From: Paenibacillus silvestris
Lineage (GTDB): Bacteria; Bacillota; Bacilli; Paenibacillales; NBRC-103111
Direction of reading: 5' to 3'
NCBI RefSeq assembly: GCF_009882985.1
Contig: NZ_WTUZ01000014.1
Coordinates: 136,017-200,016 of the forward strand
DNA length: 64,000 bases
In this document: positions 62,392 through 64,000 of the stretch, piece after piece
Numbering within the stretch: position 1 is the first letter of the stretch
Layout of the letters: each line of letters starts with the position of its first letter
Notes under the pieces: generated by a model
Told to the model about the DNA's origin: nothing
The model's input: only the letters and a program-made list of their open reading frames with translations
Databases searched by the model: none
Made by a program: the position numbers and the translations under genes

Positions 62392-63336
62392 TTATTGGCT
62401 GGTTACAAGCGCAGCATGTTCTGAAATATAACGTTCAGCATCCAGCGCAGCCATAGCGCCGCTTCCTGCCGATGTGATCGCTTGTCTGTAAATGTGATCT
62501 TGCACGTCACCACAGGCGAATACGCCTGGTACTCCTGTTTTGGACGTTCCCGGAATGACTTGCAGGTAACCGAGCTCATCGGTTGGCAATTGTCCACCTA
62601 AGAAGCCTGTATTTGGCGTATGCCCAATTGCTAGGAAAATGCCATCTGCCTCAAGAAACTCTTCCTCGCCAGTCTCATTATTTCGTACTTTGAGCCCTTT
62701 TACACCCAGCGGTCCAGCTTCAACTTCCAGCGGTGTACGGTTCAGGCTCCAGGCCACTTTGTCATTGCCGCGAGCGTGATCTTGCATGATTTTCGATGCT
62801 TTCAGATCATCACGACGATGCACGACGCGTACTTCAGAAGCGAATCTAGTCAAAAATTGTGCCTCTTCCATCGCGGTATCCCCGCCGCCAATCACGATAA
62901 TTTTCTTATTCCTGAAGAAAAATCCATCACAAGTTGCGCAAGTGCTGACGCCTTTTCCGATATTCTCGGATTCCCCAGGGATACCTAGCTTTTTAGCTGA
63001 AGCGCCTGTGGAAATAACGATGGAGTCCGCGGTCAACTGACCTCCGCCTTCCAGAAATAACGTGAATGGCCGTTTCGACATATCCACTTCTGTTACGCGT
63101 CCTGACTGAATTTTGGCGCCGAAGCGCAGCGCCTGCTTCCTCATGTTGTCCATGAGTTCAGGACCCATAATCCCGTCGGGGAATCCTGGAAAGTTATCCA
63201 CTTCTGTTGTCGTGGTTAATTGGCCGCCAGGCTGAATGCCTTCAATGACAAGCGGCTCGATGCTCGCTCTAGCTAAATATATGGCAGCTGTTAATCCCGC
63301 TGGGCCTGTTCCGATGATGATCGCTTTGTGGTGCAT
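62392..63336 (-). CDS. trxB: Thioredoxin reductase
   Basis: A 314-residue flavoprotein: FAD motif IIGTGPAGLTAAIYLARA, disulfide CATC in STCATCDGFFFRNK, NADPH motif IVIGGGDTAMEEAQFL, and the C-terminal GVFACGDVQDHIYRQAITSAGSG. It reduces thioredoxin with NADPH. AAGGAGG precedes ATG 63336. A sigma-A promoter at 63489-63517 drives it, with a long leader holding 9-bp repeats. Confidence 0.97.
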   Translation of the reverse strand: MHHKAIIIGTGPAGLTAAIYLARASIEPLVIEGIQPGGQLTTTTEVDNFPGFPDGIMGPELMDNMRKQALRFGAKIQSGRVTEVDMSKRPFTLFLEGGGQLTADSIVISTGASAKKLGIPGESENIGKGVSTCATCDGFFFRNKKIIVIGGGDTAMEEAQFLTRFASEVRVVHRRDDLKASKIMQDHARGNDKVAWSLNRTPLEVEAGPLGVKGLKVRNNETGEEEFLEADGIFLAIGHTPNTGFLGGQLPTDELGYLQVIPGTSKTGVPGVFACGDVQDHIYRQAITSAGSGAMAALDAERYISEHAALVTSQ

Positions 63337-63372
63337 ACAAATGCCTCCTTATTGATCGTTGTTTGTTAATTT

Positions 63373-63417
63373 TAGTTGTTAAGTTGTTAAGTTGTTAAGT
63401 TGTTAAGTTGTTAAGTT
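63373..63417. repeat. Five-copy 9-bp tandem repeat in the trxB leader
   Basis: The 9-bp unit GTTGTTAAG (same as TTAAGTTGT in phase shift) repeats about five times, between the trxB promoter and its ribosome binding site. It is in the 5' untranslated leader. Confidence 0.85.
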
Positions 63418-63457
63418 TCTGTTGTTTATTCTTGATTTCTCACCACTGTTTTGTTAG

Positions 63458-63469
63458 CAAATTAATTTG
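63458..63469. promoter_or_regulatory. Perfect palindrome CAAATTAATTTG in the trxB leader
   Basis: A 12-bp perfect palindrome about 13 bases past the expected trxB start. A related element ACAATTAAATTG lies just upstream of the -35 (63517-63528). MarR-type regulators bind such AT-rich palindromes. Confidence 0.45.
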
Positions 63470-63488
63470 ATGCAAACCTTATGAATGA

Positions 63489-63517
63489 ATCATACCAACT
63501 CCACTTAACTTTGTCAA
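63489..63517 (-). promoter_or_regulatory. Consensus sigma-A promoter of trxB
   Basis: On the minus strand TTGACA (63517-63512), 17 bases, TATGAT (63494-63489); nearly perfect consensus. Start is expected near 63482, giving a leader of about 145 bases. Confidence 0.88.
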
Positions 63518-63605
63518 CAATTAAATTGCACACAAATTAAAATGAAGTGTTAGTATCTTGGACGATCCAATGTTAGCCCCTACTGCTTCCATAATCCGGC
63601 TAAGC

Positions 63606-63660
63606 CTTCATGAAACTTTCAGTTAGACTTCATCTAAGCTTCAGATTTCGTAGGCATAAT
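63606..63660 (+). promoter_or_regulatory. Four 11-bp direct repeats and promoter before the SurA-like gene
   Basis: The pentamer (C/T)TTCA starts at 63606, 63617, 63628 and 63639, exactly 11 bp apart. CATAAT at 63655-63660 follows at a suitable distance, so the last copies cover the -35 site. Eleven-bp repeats are the pattern for OmpR/PhoP-type response regulators. Confidence 0.65.
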
Positions 63661-63702
63661 AAGAGCATGTCATCCAGAGACACATATTCGAAGGGAGCAA
63701 CT

Positions 63703-64000
63703 ATGAATAATACACAGCTACGGTCAAATCCCACATGGAAATGGGTATCAGCTATCCTGCTGATCTGCCTTATCGCATATATTGCCTTCTACCCACCGAC
63801 GAAGCAAACAGCGAAAGGTGGTGCAGGTGCGGTCGAGCCCGTCGCCAAAGTCAATGGTGTCAGCATCAACTCTGATCAGTTATATCAGGCCATGCTCACC
63901 AGCGGTGGTGCGCAGACGTTAGATTCCATGATCTCTGAAGAGCTCATTAATCAGGAGGGCCAAAAGGCAGGCGTAACCGTCACCGACGAAGATATTGAGA
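63703..64000 (+). CDS. SurA/PrsA-like peptidyl-prolyl isomerase, N-terminus only
   Basis: The gene runs off the right edge; 99 residues are present. After a membrane helix (WVSAILLICLIAYIAFYPP) comes a SurA-N-type helical part: VAKVNGVSINSDQLYQAML, LDSMISEELINQEGQKAGVTVTDEDIE. There is no lipobox, so it seems membrane-anchored by the N-terminal helix. These proteins fold secreted proteins. AAGGGAG precedes ATG 63703. The catalytic part is beyond the window, so it could lack a parvulin domain. Confidence 0.8.
   Translation, partial: MNNTQLRSNPTWKWVSAILLICLIAYIAFYPPTKQTAKGGAGAVEPVAKVNGVSINSDQLYQAMLTSGGAQTLDSMISEELINQEGQKAGVTVTDEDIE

Overview
The window looks like chromosomal DNA of a Paenibacillus-type member of the Bacillales. 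It has strong AGGAGG-type ribosome binding sites, many GTG/TTG starts, SLH-domain and Big-repeat surface proteins, a LysM-GH18 spore-type lysin, TPP riboswitch-controlled ykoEDC, tandem CBO0543-family proteins and abundant short palindromic intergenic repeats. I see no rRNA, tRNA, CRISPR array, transposase or phage gene. Species assignment is inference from gene content.

Layout. 1-9158: truncated glgB, an RsbU-like response-regulator phosphatase, a YtxH protein with an LEA-like tail, fumC, small enzymes and a THUMP-type RNA methyltransferase. 9193-20518: LysR regulator divergent from a branched-chain aminotransferase, mqo, an agmatine-to-putrescine operon (aguA-aguB-lysE), azoR, a metallophosphoesterase and a 652-residue fusion of a DHODH-like barrel to a duplicated membrane domain. 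20685-25792: hmp with an FNR-type box, a Cys-free Crp/Fnr regulator, and xylR/xylA with operator and promoter. 25793-30569: a four-copy palindrome array, a run of five small membrane proteins rich in duplications, and the LysM-GH18 protein.

30631-36129 is an iron-siderophore locus: a Btr-like AraC/binding-protein fusion, nitroreductase, two FecCD permeases and a lipoprotein, with two Fur boxes but no ATPase. 36325-47650 holds a chemoreceptor, a ten-repeat Big protein, yvbH, a WGxxGxxG tail protein, psuK-psuG, a nitroreductase and an SLH surface protein. 47661-50722 is ykoEDC with its riboswitch. 50779-57167 holds a second chemoreceptor, a DUF3105 protein, an AraC regulator divergent from a short pyruvate kinase, and uvsE. 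57168-64000 holds a YihY protein with a nonsense codon inside a repeat tail, a YjcD-type helicase, Mn-catalase, and trxB-trxA-tpx divergent from a partial SurA/PrsA-like gene.

The genes join up as central metabolism (fumC, mqo, pyk), redox defence (Mn-catalase, tpx, trxA, trxB, hmp), iron acquisition and cell-surface functions. The most unusual items are the DHODH-like membrane fusion, the four-residue duplication next to the Tpx active site, the stop codon inside the YihY repeat tail, the four-unit 11-bp direct repeat at 63606-63649, the palindrome over the psuK promoter, and several families of intergenic palindromes.
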